Source: Caballeronia arationis
GTDB lineage: Bacteria; Pseudomonadota; Gammaproteobacteria; Burkholderiales; Burkholderiaceae
Direction of reading: 5' to 3'
DNA length: 56,402 nt
Assembly: GCF_001544975.2 (NCBI RefSeq)
Contig: NZ_FCOG02000040.1
Coordinates: 1 to 56,402, forward strand
The translations under genes were made by a program, and so were the position numbers. How positions within the stretch are numbered: position 1 is the stretch's first letter; each line of letters opens with the position of its first letter. The notes under the pieces were generated by a model, which saw only the letters and a list, made by a program, of their open reading frames with translations, did no database searches and was not told where the DNA came from. This document shows, piece by piece, positions 42,189 through 50,799 of the stretch.

Positions 42189-43388
42189 TTATGCAAACGC
42201 CTTCGTCAACGCCTGTTCGATGTCGCGGCGCAAATCCGCCTCGTCCTCCAGCCCGACGAAGAAGCGCACGAGCACGCCCTCGTGCGGCCATTTCGCGGCG
42301 GTACGCATCGTGCTCACGTTGTACGGCATCGCCAGGCTGTGCGACCCACCCCAGCTCCAGCCGATATCGAACAATTCAAGGGCCTCGACGAACGCATCGA
42401 CCTGCGCCGCGCTATAACGCTTGTCGAACACGAACGAGAACAGGCCGCCCGCGCCGCCCTTGAAATCGCGCCTGAAAATCTCGTGGCCCGGACAATCTTC
42501 GATGGCCGGATGCAGCACCGCCGCCACTTCCGGACGCGTCTTCAACCAGGTGGCGAGCGCAAACGCGGTGCGGTCGTGGGCCGCGTAGCGCAGCGTCATC
42601 GAAGGGAGGCTCCTCAGCACGAGCGAGCAGTCGTCCGCCGACACGCCGATCCCGAGCCGCATCCGCGCGCGCTTCAGCTTCATGTGATGTTCGCGGTCGA
42701 CGGCGATCGTCGCGCCCATCAGGATGTCGCTGCCGCCCGACTGGTACTTCGAAAGCGCCTGCACCGAAATATCGACGCCGTGTTCGAACGGCTTGAATGC
42801 GAGTCCCGCCGAATACGTGTTGTCCAGCGCCGTGACGACGCCGCGCGCGCGCGCGACCGCTGCAATGGCCGGCACGTCCTGCACTTCCATCGTCACGGAA
42901 CCCGGCGCCTCGACCCAGACCAGCTTCGTGTTCGGCCGGATGAGATCCGCGATGCCCGCGCCGATCATCGGGTCGTAGTACGTCACTTCGACGCCGTAGT
43001 CAGCCGCGAGCCAGTCGGCGTGCTCGCGGTTCGGCGAATAGGCGTTGTCGGGAACGAGCACGTGATCGCCCGACTTCACGAAGCCGAAATACACATTCGA
43101 TATCGCCGACAGCCCCGACGGATGCAGGAGCGCATGTTCGCCGCCTTCGATCGCCGCGAGCCGCTGCGCGAGCGTGATCGACGTGGGCGTGCCGTGCAGG
43201 CCGTAGCGCCATTGCGAATCGTCGCTCCAGACGAGCTTGCGCATCGCGGCGAGATTCGGGAACACGATCGTCGACGCGCGCGTGACGGGCACGGGGAACG
43301 CTTCGAAGCCGGGCGTCAGGCGGTCTTCCGGATGGACGATGCGGGTCTGCTCCGAGCGTCCTTCGTCCTTCGGGCTGGAATCGGTCAT
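42189..43388 (-). CDS. metC: Cystathionine beta-lyase
   Basis: 399-aa PLP enzyme of the Cys/Met metabolism family. The cofactor lysine is Lys214 in SVQALSKYQSGGSD, and the conserved segments YGLHGTPTS, SGLSAISNVYFGF and DNTYSAG are present. It cleaves cystathionine to homocysteine, pyruvate and ammonia. ATG 43388 is preferred because the 29 residues upstream read through the terminator of the neighbouring gene. It is transcribed separately from the lipoprotein gene upstream. Confidence 0.9.
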   Translation of the reverse strand: MTDSSPKDEGRSEQTRIVHPEDRLTPGFEAFPVPVTRASTIVFPNLAAMRKLVWSDDSQWRYGLHGTPTSITLAQRLAAIEGGEHALLHPSGLSAISNVYFGFVKSGDHVLVPDNAYSPNREHADWLAADYGVEVTYYDPMIGAGIADLIRPNTKLVWVEAPGSVTMEVQDVPAIAAVARARGVVTALDNTYSAGLAFKPFEHGVDISVQALSKYQSGGSDILMGATIAVDREHHMKLKRARMRLGIGVSADDCSLVLRSLPSMTLRYAAHDRTAFALATWLKTRPEVAAVLHPAIEDCPGHEIFRRDFKGGAGGLFSFVFDKRYSAAQVDAFVEALELFDIGWSWGGSHSLAMPYNVSTMRTAAKWPHEGVLVRFFVGLEDEADLRRDIEQALTKAFA

Positions 43389-43423
43389 GGCGTGCTTGCT
43401 TGAGGTGATGTTCGGAAAAGCAA

Positions 43424-43449
43424 CGCCATCGAACGATGGTTCGATGGCG
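43424..43449 (-). terminator. Rho-independent terminator of the lipoprotein gene
   Basis: A 10-bp stem (43424-43433 with 43440-43449) and 6-base loop followed on the minus strand by TTGCTTTT. It lies 34 bp after the lipoprotein stop and 36 bp before the metC start. Confidence 0.75.
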
Positions 43450-43482
43450 TGCGGGTTTCGGTCGGCGCGACGCAAACGCGCG

Positions 43483-44109
43483 CTACTCGCCGATGATCAC
43501 GTTGCTCGTCCCGCCGACGGCATTGCGCGGCGGAGTCGGCGCAGCGGGCGGCGCCGGTTCCAGGGAAGGCGCGGCGGGTTTTGCTCCGCGATTCGCAGGA
43601 ACCGTTACGCCCGCGACCGCGGGACGCAGTTCGAAGGGCTGCGGGTTGGAATCGTCGGCGTTCATGCGCTCGCCGGACACGCTGCCGTCCGCCGCAAACT
43701 TGCCGACCCAGTTGCCGGTGATGTGCGTGCCGTCGTTCGACTCCTCGATTTCGAGCGTATCGCCATCGCGATCGCCCGCCACCAGGATCACCGACGAACT
43801 GCCCGCGAAGCGGTACTCGCCGTGGATGCCCGACGCCTCGTCGGTCTTCGCGCCGAGCCGCATCTCGATCTGCTTGCCGCCGACCGTGCCCACATAGCGC
43901 GGGAAACGCGCGTATTCCGGGTTCGGCGCAAGCGGCTTCGCGGGCGGCAGCGCGAGCGTCGCGATGGCGTTGTTGGCGCCGATCACGTCGTCGCTTTTCG
44001 CGGCGGGCGCGGCCGTGGCCGGCCGATCCGGCGGCATCGGCGAATTGCACGCGGCGAGCAGCACCGTCATTGCCAGCGAGCCGATTACCGCCGTCTTCCT
44101 ATGCATCAT
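43483..44109 (-). CDS. Lipoprotein of unknown function
   Basis: 208-aa precursor with a lipobox LLAAC (Cys21) and a Pro/Ala-rich linker. A central beta-rich domain (YVGTVGGKQIEMRLG..., GEYRFAGSSSVILVAGDRDGDTLEIEES..., ITGNWVGKF) is followed by a Pro-rich tail. The core resembles small lipocalin-like 'glycine zipper-free' domains seen in Burkholderia lipoproteins, but I cannot name a family. It begins 40 bp after bktB on the same strand and ends in a terminator, so it may be the last gene of the rimO-kinase-bktB transcript. Confidence 0.7.
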   Translation of the reverse strand: MMHRKTAVIGSLAMTVLLAACNSPMPPDRPATAAPAAKSDDVIGANNAIATLALPPAKPLAPNPEYARFPRYVGTVGGKQIEMRLGAKTDEASGIHGEYRFAGSSSVILVAGDRDGDTLEIEESNDGTHITGNWVGKFAADGSVSGERMNADDSNPQPFELRPAVAGVTVPANRGAKPAAPSLEPAPPAAPTPPRNAVGGTSNVIIGE

Positions 44110-44149
44110 CCTCTGTTTCCTTCGAATTTCGATCGCGGCGCGGCCCGGA

Positions 44150-45334
44150 TCAGACGCGCTCGAAAATCGCCGCGATGCCCTGCCCGCCGCCGATGCACAT
44201 CGTCACGAGCGCATAGCGGCCGCCGATGCGCTGCAGTTCGTACAGCGCCTTCACCGTGATGAGCGCACCCGTCGCGCCGATCGGATGGCCGAGCGAGATG
44301 CCCGAACCGTTCGGGTTGACCTTCGACGGATCGAGCTTCAGTTCGTTCGTGACGGCGCACGCCTGCGCGGCGAAGGCCTCGTTCGCTTCGATCACGTCGA
44401 GGTCGGCGACCGTGAGGCCCGCGCGTTCGAGCGCCTTCTGCGAAGCGGGCACCGGACCGATACCCATGAACTTCGGATCGACGCCCGCGTGCGCGTACGC
44501 GACGAGGCGCGCGAGCGGCGCGAGGCCCCGCTTCTCCGCGACGCTGCGTTCCATCAGCACGACGGCCGCCGCCGCATCGTTGATGCCGGACGCGTTGCCC
44601 GCCGTCACCGTGCCGTTTTCCTTCGCAAAGACAGGCTTGAGCTTCGAGAAGTCGTCGCTGCTCGCGTTCATGCGCACATGCTCATCCTGATCGAAGACGG
44701 TATCGCCCTTCTTCGATGCCAGCGTGATCGGCAGGATCTGATCCTTGAAGTAGCCGGCTTCGATTGCCTTCGCCGCGCGCCGGTGCGATTCGAGCGCGAG
44801 CGCGTCCTGTGCTTCGCGCGTGATGCCGTACTTGCCCGCCACGTTCTCAGCCGTCACGCCCATGTGGATCTTGTCGAACGGATCGTTCAGCGCGCCGAGC
44901 ATCATGTCGATCACGCGCGCGTCGCCCATGCGCTGGCCGAAACGCGCCGCCGGCATGATGTAGGGCGCACGGCTCATGCTTTCGGCACCGCCGCCGATCG
45001 CAACGTCGGCGTCACCGAGGAGGATCGACTGGGACGCGGAGATGATCGCCTGCAGGCCCGAGCCGCACAGGCGGTTCACCGTCAGCGCGGGCGCGTGCTG
45101 CGCGACGCCGCCGTTCAACGCCGCGACGCGCGCGAGGTACATGTCCTTCGGCTCGGTATGCACGACGTTGCCGAACACCACGTGACCGACGTCCTCGCCC
45201 GACACGTTTGCGCGCGACAGCACCTCGCGCACGACGCGTGCGCCGAGATCGGTCGGGCTGAAGTCCTTCAGCGCGCCGCCGAAATCGCCGATTGCCGTGC
45301 GTACCCCGCTCACCACTACGACTTCACGTTGCAT
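44150..45334 (-). CDS. bktB: Beta-ketothiolase, BktB type
   Basis: 394-aa thiolase, the same length as Cupriavidus BktB. Cys90 is in NRLCGSGLQ, the His is in LGHPIG and the second Cys in TMCIGGGQG. The N-terminus REVVVVSGVRTAIGDFGG and the C-terminus GGGQGIAAIFERV follow BktB closely. It condenses acetyl-CoA with acetyl- or propionyl-CoA and can feed hydroxyvalerate-containing polymer, complementing phaA at 49524-50705. GGAGA precedes ATG 45334. The frame upstream of that start runs through the kinase gene and is not coding. Confidence 0.9.
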   Translation of the reverse strand: MQREVVVVSGVRTAIGDFGGALKDFSPTDLGARVVREVLSRANVSGEDVGHVVFGNVVHTEPKDMYLARVAALNGGVAQHAPALTVNRLCGSGLQAIISASQSILLGDADVAIGGGAESMSRAPYIMPAARFGQRMGDARVIDMMLGALNDPFDKIHMGVTAENVAGKYGITREAQDALALESHRRAAKAIEAGYFKDQILPITLASKKGDTVFDQDEHVRMNASSDDFSKLKPVFAKENGTVTAGNASGINDAAAAVVLMERSVAEKRGLAPLARLVAYAHAGVDPKFMGIGPVPASQKALERAGLTVADLDVIEANEAFAAQACAVTNELKLDPSKVNPNGSGISLGHPIGATGALITVKALYELQRIGGRYALVTMCIGGGQGIAAIFERV

Positions 45335-45374
45335 TTCTAGTCTCCACTTTGGATAGTTAAGCTTGCTAACGATC

Positions 45375-46301
45375 TTAGCATTGCGCGAGCGCTTGCTCGA
45401 CCGTCGCCTGAAGGGGAATGGGCGCGACCGCGCCGAAGCCTTGCGTCGACAGCCCTGCCGCGACGTTCGCGTAGCGCGCGGCCGCGAACGCATCGTCGCC
45501 CGCGACGATGCGCGCGATGAACGCGCCGCCGAAGCAGTCGCCCGCGCCGGTTGCATCGACGGCCTGCACGACGCGGCCAGGCACCACGCGCCGCTCGCCG
45601 GGCGTGGCGATGTACGAGCCTTCCTTGCCGAGCTTCAGCGCGACCACCTTCGGCCCTAGCGCGAGCAGGAAGTCGACGATGGCGTCCTTGTCCGTGAGGC
45701 CGGTGAGGTCAGTCACGTCGTCCCAGCTCGGCAGGCAGATGTCGGTTGCGCGGATCGCCTCGAGCATCACCGCGCGCGCCCGTGCAAGCGGCCAGAGCTT
45801 GAGGCGCAAGTTGGTATCGAAACTCACCTTCACACCATGACTGCGCGCATGATCGATGGCGGCAAACGCGGCGTCACACGCAGAGACGCCGATCGCGAGA
45901 CTGATGCCCGACAGATGCACGACCTTCGCGGCCGCGATCGTGTCGAGCGGCAGATCGGACGGCGCATAGCGGCTCGCGGCCGAACCCGCGCGCAGGTAAT
46001 CGAAGCGATGCCCGGTCGCGCCGTGCGACACGAAGTAGACGCCGGTGGGCGCGTTGGCGTCGACGCGCACCGTCGAGGTGTCGACGCCTTCCGTACGCCA
46101 CAGTTCGAGCAGCAATTGCCCGAACTGGTCATTGCCGACCGCGGACACGAAGCCCGTCGATGCGCCCTGCCGCGACGCCGCGATCAGGAAGTTCGACACG
46201 TCGCCCCCGAAGCCTTGCAGGTAAGTCGGCTCGCCGGCCTTCGACTGGTTGAATTCGATCATCGCCTCGCCAAGCGCGAGGACTTGCGGCGTCTCGGTCA
46301 T
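45375..46301 (-). CDS. kdgK: PfkB-family sugar kinase, probably 2-keto-3-deoxygluconate kinase
   Basis: 308-aa ribokinase-fold kinase with N-terminal ALGEAMIEFNQ and GGDVSNFLIAASRQGA, and the C-terminal catalytic DATGAGDCFGGAF. The YFVSHGATGHRFDYLRAGSAASRYAPSDL region matches KdgK-type enzymes acting on 2-keto-3-deoxygluconate. GAGGTG lies 6 bases before the ATG, which begins two bases after the rimO stop. It probably belongs to the rimO-kinase-bktB operon, an odd functional mix. It is distinct from the kinase at 1522-2526. Confidence 0.82.
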   Translation of the reverse strand: MTETPQVLALGEAMIEFNQSKAGEPTYLQGFGGDVSNFLIAASRQGASTGFVSAVGNDQFGQLLLELWRTEGVDTSTVRVDANAPTGVYFVSHGATGHRFDYLRAGSAASRYAPSDLPLDTIAAAKVVHLSGISLAIGVSACDAAFAAIDHARSHGVKVSFDTNLRLKLWPLARARAVMLEAIRATDICLPSWDDVTDLTGLTDKDAIVDFLLALGPKVVALKLGKEGSYIATPGERRVVPGRVVQAVDATGAGDCFGGAFIARIVAGDDAFAAARYANVAAGLSTQGFGAVAPIPLQATVEQALAQC

Positions 46302-46303
46302 GA

Positions 46304-47680
46304 TTACACCTCGCCCCAGAGGTCGTGGCCGTCGGCGCCGGTGATTTTCACCGAAACGAAGTCGCCGGCCTTGTAGCGCTTCGATGCCTTCGTCGCCGGC
46401 GCGATGTAGACGACGCCGTCGATTTCGGGCGCGTCCGCCGCCGTGCGGCCGACACCGCCGTCGGAATTCACTTCGTCGACGAGTACCTTGAGCGTCTTGC
46501 CTACCTTGCGCTTCATGCGCGCCGCCGACAGTTCCTCGGCCAGTTCCATGAAGCGCGCGCGGCGTTCCTCGCGGACTTCGTCGGGCAACGCGCCGTCGAG
46601 TTCGTTCGCGCTCGCGCCTTCGACCGGCGAATACGCGAAGCAGCCCACGCGGTCCAGGTCGGCGACGCGGATGAAATCGAGCAGCGTCTGGAACTGCTCT
46701 TCGGTTTCGCCGGGGAAGCCCGCGATGAAAGTGCTGCGAATCGTCAGGTCCGGGCAGATCGCACGCCACGCCTGCACGCGCTCGAGCACCTTCTCGGCGT
46801 TCGCCGGGCGCTTCATGCGCTTGAGCACTTCGGGATGCGCGTGCTGGAACGGCACGTCGAGATACGGCAGCACGTGACCCTTCAGCGGACCCTCGGCCAT
46901 CATCGGGATGACTTCGTCGACGCTCGGGTACGGGTACACGTAGTGCAGGCGCACCCACGCGCCATATTGCGAGGCGAGTTCGCCCAAAGCGCCGACGAGA
47001 TCCGTCATGCGCGTCTTGATCGGCTTGCCGGCCCAGAAGCCTGTGCGGTACTTGACGTCGACGCCGTACGCGCTCGTGTCCTGCGAAATCACGAGCAGTT
47101 CCTTCACACCCGACTTGAAAAGGTTTTCCGCTTCGAGCATCACATCGGCGACCGGGCGCGAGACGAGGTCACCGCGCATCGACGGGATGATGCAGAACGT
47201 GCAACGATGGTTGCACCCTTCCGAAATCTTGAGGTACGCGTAGTGGCGCGGCGTGAGCTTGATGCCGGCGGCGGGGACGAGATCGGTGAACGGATCGTGC
47301 GGCTTCGGCAGGTGCGCGTGCACCGCGTTCATCACTTCGTTGGTCGCGTGCGGGCCGGTGACGGCCAGCACCTTCGGATGCACTTCCTCAATGAGACCCG
47401 TGCCGCTCGCGCTCTTCTTCGCGCCGAGGCAGCCCGTCACGATCACCTTGCCGTTTTCGCTGAGCGCCTCGCCGATGGCGTCGAGGCTTTCCTGCACGGC
47501 TTCGTCGATGAAACCGCAGGTGTTGACGACGACGAGGTCGGCGCCGTCATAGGTACCCGAGATCTCGTAGCCCTCGGCACGCAACTGCGTGATGATCTGC
47601 TCGGAATCGACCAGGGCCTTCGGGCAGCCGAGGGAGACGAAGCCGACTTTAGGGGCGGTCGGGGAGGAAATGTGCGACAT
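46304..47680 (-). CDS. rimO: Ribosomal protein S12 methylthiotransferase RimO
   Basis: 458-aa radical SAM methylthiotransferase. The N-terminal UPF0004 domain has Cys19, Cys55 and Cys84 for the auxiliary cluster. The radical SAM motif CNHRCTFC has Cys156, Cys160 and Cys163, with FCIIPSMRGDLVSR following as in RimO. A C-terminal TRAM domain includes the last 70 residues. It adds a methylthio group to Asp88 of S12. It heads the leftward rimO-kinase-bktB group. The 309-bp upstream gap to phaR contains a TACAAT -10-like box. Confidence 0.93.
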   Translation of the reverse strand: MSHISSPTAPKVGFVSLGCPKALVDSEQIITQLRAEGYEISGTYDGADLVVVNTCGFIDEAVQESLDAIGEALSENGKVIVTGCLGAKKSASGTGLIEEVHPKVLAVTGPHATNEVMNAVHAHLPKPHDPFTDLVPAAGIKLTPRHYAYLKISEGCNHRCTFCIIPSMRGDLVSRPVADVMLEAENLFKSGVKELLVISQDTSAYGVDVKYRTGFWAGKPIKTRMTDLVGALGELASQYGAWVRLHYVYPYPSVDEVIPMMAEGPLKGHVLPYLDVPFQHAHPEVLKRMKRPANAEKVLERVQAWRAICPDLTIRSTFIAGFPGETEEQFQTLLDFIRVADLDRVGCFAYSPVEGASANELDGALPDEVREERRARFMELAEELSAARMKRKVGKTLKVLVDEVNSDGGVGRTAADAPEIDGVVYIAPATKASKRYKAGDFVSVKITGADGHDLWGEV

Positions 47681-47872
47681 AGATGGTCCGGCGGTGTGGG
47701 TACCTGGTTCGGGCGTGGAACCGGCGGGCGCGAGGCCGATCGAGGTACGTAGCTAACGAGCGCGGTGGCGCGCGGTGCCGGAAAAAGCCTGCCATGACGA
47801 GCATTCGGGCACTGCCGCAGGTTGCGCCGCCGGACGATCATCCGCCCCGGCGCGCCGCGCTGCAAAGCCGAT

Positions 47873-47878
47873 ATTGTA
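47873..47878 (-). promoter_or_regulatory. Possible -10 box of the rimO promoter
   Basis: TACAAT on the minus strand, about 190 bp before the rimO ATG, in an otherwise very GC-rich 309-bp gap (47681-47989). The matching -35 is poor. The rest of the gap shows only GC-rich dyads. Confidence 0.3.
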
Positions 47879-47989
47879 CCGTGCCGGGCCAAACCGGCTG
47901 CGGCCCGGGAAGCCGGGCGCGACAGGCCGTCGGCGCCGGGCGCATCGCACCGCCGCGCGCGCACGGATAGCGGCGCCCGCAAAATTCGC

Positions 47990-48562
47990 TTACTTCTTCT
48001 CCGTCGACGGCGGCGTCGGCGTGGGGAACGGGAACGTGTTGAACATCGACTTCGCCTGCGACTGCATCTGCTCCTGCATCTGCACGAACATGTTCTTCGA
48101 CTGCTCGATGTAGCTCGTCATCATGCCCTGCATCATCGGCGCCTGCATGTTCATGAACTGCGACCAGACTTCCGGATTGAGCGCGTTGCCGTCGTAGAGG
48201 CCCTTGCTCTGATCGGTGAGCTTCTGCTGGATGTCGATGAACGCCTGGATGTTCTTTTCCAGGTACGTGCCCATCATGCCTTGCATCGCGTGGCCATAGA
48301 AGCGAATGATCTGCGACAGCATCACCGACGAGAACATCGGCAGCCCGCCGCTCTCCTCCTCCAGAATGATCTGCAGCAGGATGCTTCGGGTCAGGTCATC
48401 GTTGGACTTGGCGTCCATGACCTTGAAGTCTTCCTGATCCAGCACGAGCTGCTTCACGTCGGAAAGCGTGATGTAGGTGCTCGTTTCCGTATCGTACAGC
48501 CGACGGTTCGGATACTTTTTGATGAGTCGTTCGGCGGGTTTCTTTGTAGTAGTAGTGGTCAT
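47990..48562 (-). CDS. phaR: Polyhydroxyalkanoate synthesis repressor PhaR
   Basis: 190-aa regulator with the PHB/PHA accumulation DNA-binding domain at the N-terminus (RLIKKYPNRRLYDTETSTYITLSDVKQLVLDQEDFKVMDAKSNDDLTRSILLQII). A central PHB-binding region and a Met/Gln-rich helical tail follow. It represses phasin and pha genes until polymer granules titrate it. It lies downstream of phaB, and the 134-bp gap leaves room for its own promoter. Confidence 0.93.
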   Translation of the reverse strand: MTTTTTKKPAERLIKKYPNRRLYDTETSTYITLSDVKQLVLDQEDFKVMDAKSNDDLTRSILLQIILEEESGGLPMFSSVMLSQIIRFYGHAMQGMMGTYLEKNIQAFIDIQQKLTDQSKGLYDGNALNPEVWSQFMNMQAPMMQGMMTSYIEQSKNMFVQMQEQMQSQAKSMFNTFPFPTPTPPSTEKK

Positions 48563-48696
48563 TTAACGCCTTTAAACGCAAAACCTTACTGCGATGGCAG
48601 CAAACGTGTCTTGCGTATGCAAAGTGCGTTGCCGCCGTTCGTTTTCCGGCAAGTAGCGGCAGCGCACGGTTCCAGGCCGCGCGCCGCCGCTGCCCG

Positions 48697-49437
48697 TCAG
48701 CCCATGTGCAGACCGCCGTTCAGCGAGAAGTCCGCGCCAGTCGAGAAGCCCGACTCTTCCGATGCCAGCCACGAAACGATCGAGCCGATTTCATCCGGCC
48801 GGCCAAGACGTCGCACAGGAATCGTCGCGACAATCTTCTCCAGCACTTCCGGACGGATAGCCTTCACCATGTCCGTGCCGATGTAGCCCGGCGACACCGT
48901 GTTGACCGTCACGCCCTTGGTTGCCACTTCCTGCGCAAGCGCCATCGTGAAGCCGTGGATGCCGGCCTTCGCCGTCGAGTAGTTCGTTTGACCGAACTGG
49001 CCCTTCTGGCCGTTCACCGACGAGATGTTGATGATCCGCCCGAAGCCGCGCTCGACCATCCCGTCGACCACCTGCTTCGTCACGTTGAAGAGGCTCGTCA
49101 GGTTGGTATCGATGACGGCCGTCCAGTCCTCGTGCGTCATCTTGCGGAACACGACGTCGCGCGTGATGCCGGCGTTGTTCACCAGGATGTCGACCTCGCC
49201 GACTTCGGCTTTCACCTTGTCGAACGCGTTCTTGGTCGATTCCCAGTCGCCGACGTTGCCTTCCGACGCGATGAAGTCGTAGCCGTTCGCCTTCTGCTCC
49301 TCGATCCATTTCACCCGGCGCGGCGAGTTCGGGCCGCAGCCCACGACGACCGTATAGCCGTCCTTATGCAGACGCTGGCTGATGCTCGTGCCAATGCCGC
49401 CCATGCCGCCCGTCACATACGCTATGCGCTTCGTCAT
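48697..49437 (-). CDS. phaB: Acetoacetyl-CoA reductase
   Basis: 246-aa short-chain dehydrogenase, the standard PhaB length. Residues: nucleotide-binding GGMGGIG, NNAGITRD, catalytic Ser in ISSVNGQ, and Tyr/Lys in YSTAKAG. It reduces acetoacetyl-CoA to (R)-3-hydroxybutyryl-CoA with NADPH. It is the third gene of phaC-phaA-phaB, 86 bp after phaA. The C-terminus FSLNGGLHMG is typical of the enzyme. Confidence 0.94.
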   Translation of the reverse strand: MTKRIAYVTGGMGGIGTSISQRLHKDGYTVVVGCGPNSPRRVKWIEEQKANGYDFIASEGNVGDWESTKNAFDKVKAEVGEVDILVNNAGITRDVVFRKMTHEDWTAVIDTNLTSLFNVTKQVVDGMVERGFGRIINISSVNGQKGQFGQTNYSTAKAGIHGFTMALAQEVATKGVTVNTVSPGYIGTDMVKAIRPEVLEKIVATIPVRRLGRPDEIGSIVSWLASEESGFSTGADFSLNGGLHMG

Positions 49438-49523
49438 TCCTCACTCCATTTTGTTATGCGCGAAGCGGCCGTTGTCTTTCGGCCGCTTCCCGCTTGCCCT
49501 GACTGTCTATCTCCAAGACCTTC

Positions 49524-50705
49524 TTACGGACGCTCGAGTGCCAGCGCCACGCCCATGCCGCCGCCGATGCACAGCGACGCCAAACCCTTTTTCGCGTCGC
49601 GCTTCTGCATTTCGTGCAGGAGCGTAACGAGAATGCGGCAGCCGGATGCGCCGATCGGGTGTCCGATCGCGATCGCGCCGCCGTTCACATTGACCTTCGA
49701 CGTATCCCAGCCCATCTGCTTGTGGACCGCGAGCGCCTGCGCCGCGAACGCCTCGTTGATTTCCATCAGGTCGAGGTCGCTCGGGGACCAGCCCGCGCGT
49801 TCCAGACAGCGCTTCGATGCCGGCACCGGGCCCATGCCCATCACCTTCGGATCGACGCCCGCGTTCGCGTACGCCTTGATGCGCGCAAGCGGCGTCAGGC
49901 CGAGCGCTTCGGCCTTCTTCGCCGACATCACGATCACCGCCGCGCCGCCGTCGTTCAGGCCCGACGCGTTGGCCGCCGTCACCGTGCCTTCCTTCGAGAA
50001 CGCTGGCTTCAGGCCTGCGAGCGCTTCCGGAGTCACGCCGTGGCGCACGAACTCGTCGGTGGCGAACTTGAGCGGCTCGCCCTTGCGTTGCGGAATCTCG
50101 ATCGGCACGATCTCGTCGTCGAAGCGGCCCGCCTTCTGCGCGGCTTCCGCCTTGTTCTGCGACAGCGCCGCGAACTTGTCCTGCTCCTCGCGCGTGATGC
50201 CGTATTCCTTCGCGACGTTCTCGGCCGTCGTGCCCATGTGGTACTGGTTGTAGACGTCCCACAGGCCGTCGACGATCATCGAGTCGATCAGCTTCACATC
50301 GCCCATGCGGAAGCCGTCGCGCGAGCCCGGCAGCACGTGCGGCGCCGCGCTCATGTTTTCCTGGCCGCCGGCGATCACGATCTCCGCGTCGCCCGCGATG
50401 ATCGCGTTGGCGGCGAGCATCACGGCCTTCAGGCCCGAGCCGCACACCTTGTTGATCGTCATGCCGGGCACCGAGTTCGGCAGGCCCGCCTTGATGAGCG
50501 ACTGGCGCGCGGGGTTCTGGCCCGAACCTGCCGTCAGCACCTGGCCCATGATCACTTCGCTGATCTGCTCGGGTTTCAGGTTGGCGCGTTCGAGCACCGC
50601 GCGAATGACGGCAGCGCCGAGATCAGGCGCCGCGATCTTCGCGAGCGACCCGCCGAATTTGCCGACCGCTGTGCGTGCGGCCGATACGATCACTACGTCA
50701 GTCAT
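49524..50705 (-). CDS. phaA: Acetyl-CoA acetyltransferase
   Basis: 393-aa biosynthetic thiolase with Cys88 in NKVCGSGLKAV, the His in IGHPIGASG and the second Cys in SLCIGGGMG. It condenses two acetyl-CoA for polyhydroxybutyrate. It lies between phaC (94 bp) and phaB. It resembles Cupriavidus PhaA in length and C-terminus (GGGMGVALALERP) and is clearly different from the BktB-type enzyme at 44150-45334. Confidence 0.94.
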   Translation of the reverse strand: MTDVVIVSAARTAVGKFGGSLAKIAAPDLGAAVIRAVLERANLKPEQISEVIMGQVLTAGSGQNPARQSLIKAGLPNSVPGMTINKVCGSGLKAVMLAANAIIAGDAEIVIAGGQENMSAAPHVLPGSRDGFRMGDVKLIDSMIVDGLWDVYNQYHMGTTAENVAKEYGITREEQDKFAALSQNKAEAAQKAGRFDDEIVPIEIPQRKGEPLKFATDEFVRHGVTPEALAGLKPAFSKEGTVTAANASGLNDGGAAVIVMSAKKAEALGLTPLARIKAYANAGVDPKVMGMGPVPASKRCLERAGWSPSDLDLMEINEAFAAQALAVHKQMGWDTSKVNVNGGAIAIGHPIGASGCRILVTLLHEMQKRDAKKGLASLCIGGGMGVALALERP

Positions 50706-50799
50706 TTCAGTTTCCTTTGGCTTCGAATGTTAAAGCGGGCTCTGCAAGCTCGGTGCGTGGAAACCTGCTGTCCGACGCACCGTTCAGGCGCCGGGCGGC

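Noticed and set aside
46302..46958. Extended N-terminus of the KdgK-like kinase
   Set aside because: This part overlaps rimO in another frame; the family-like start with a ribosome site is at 46301.
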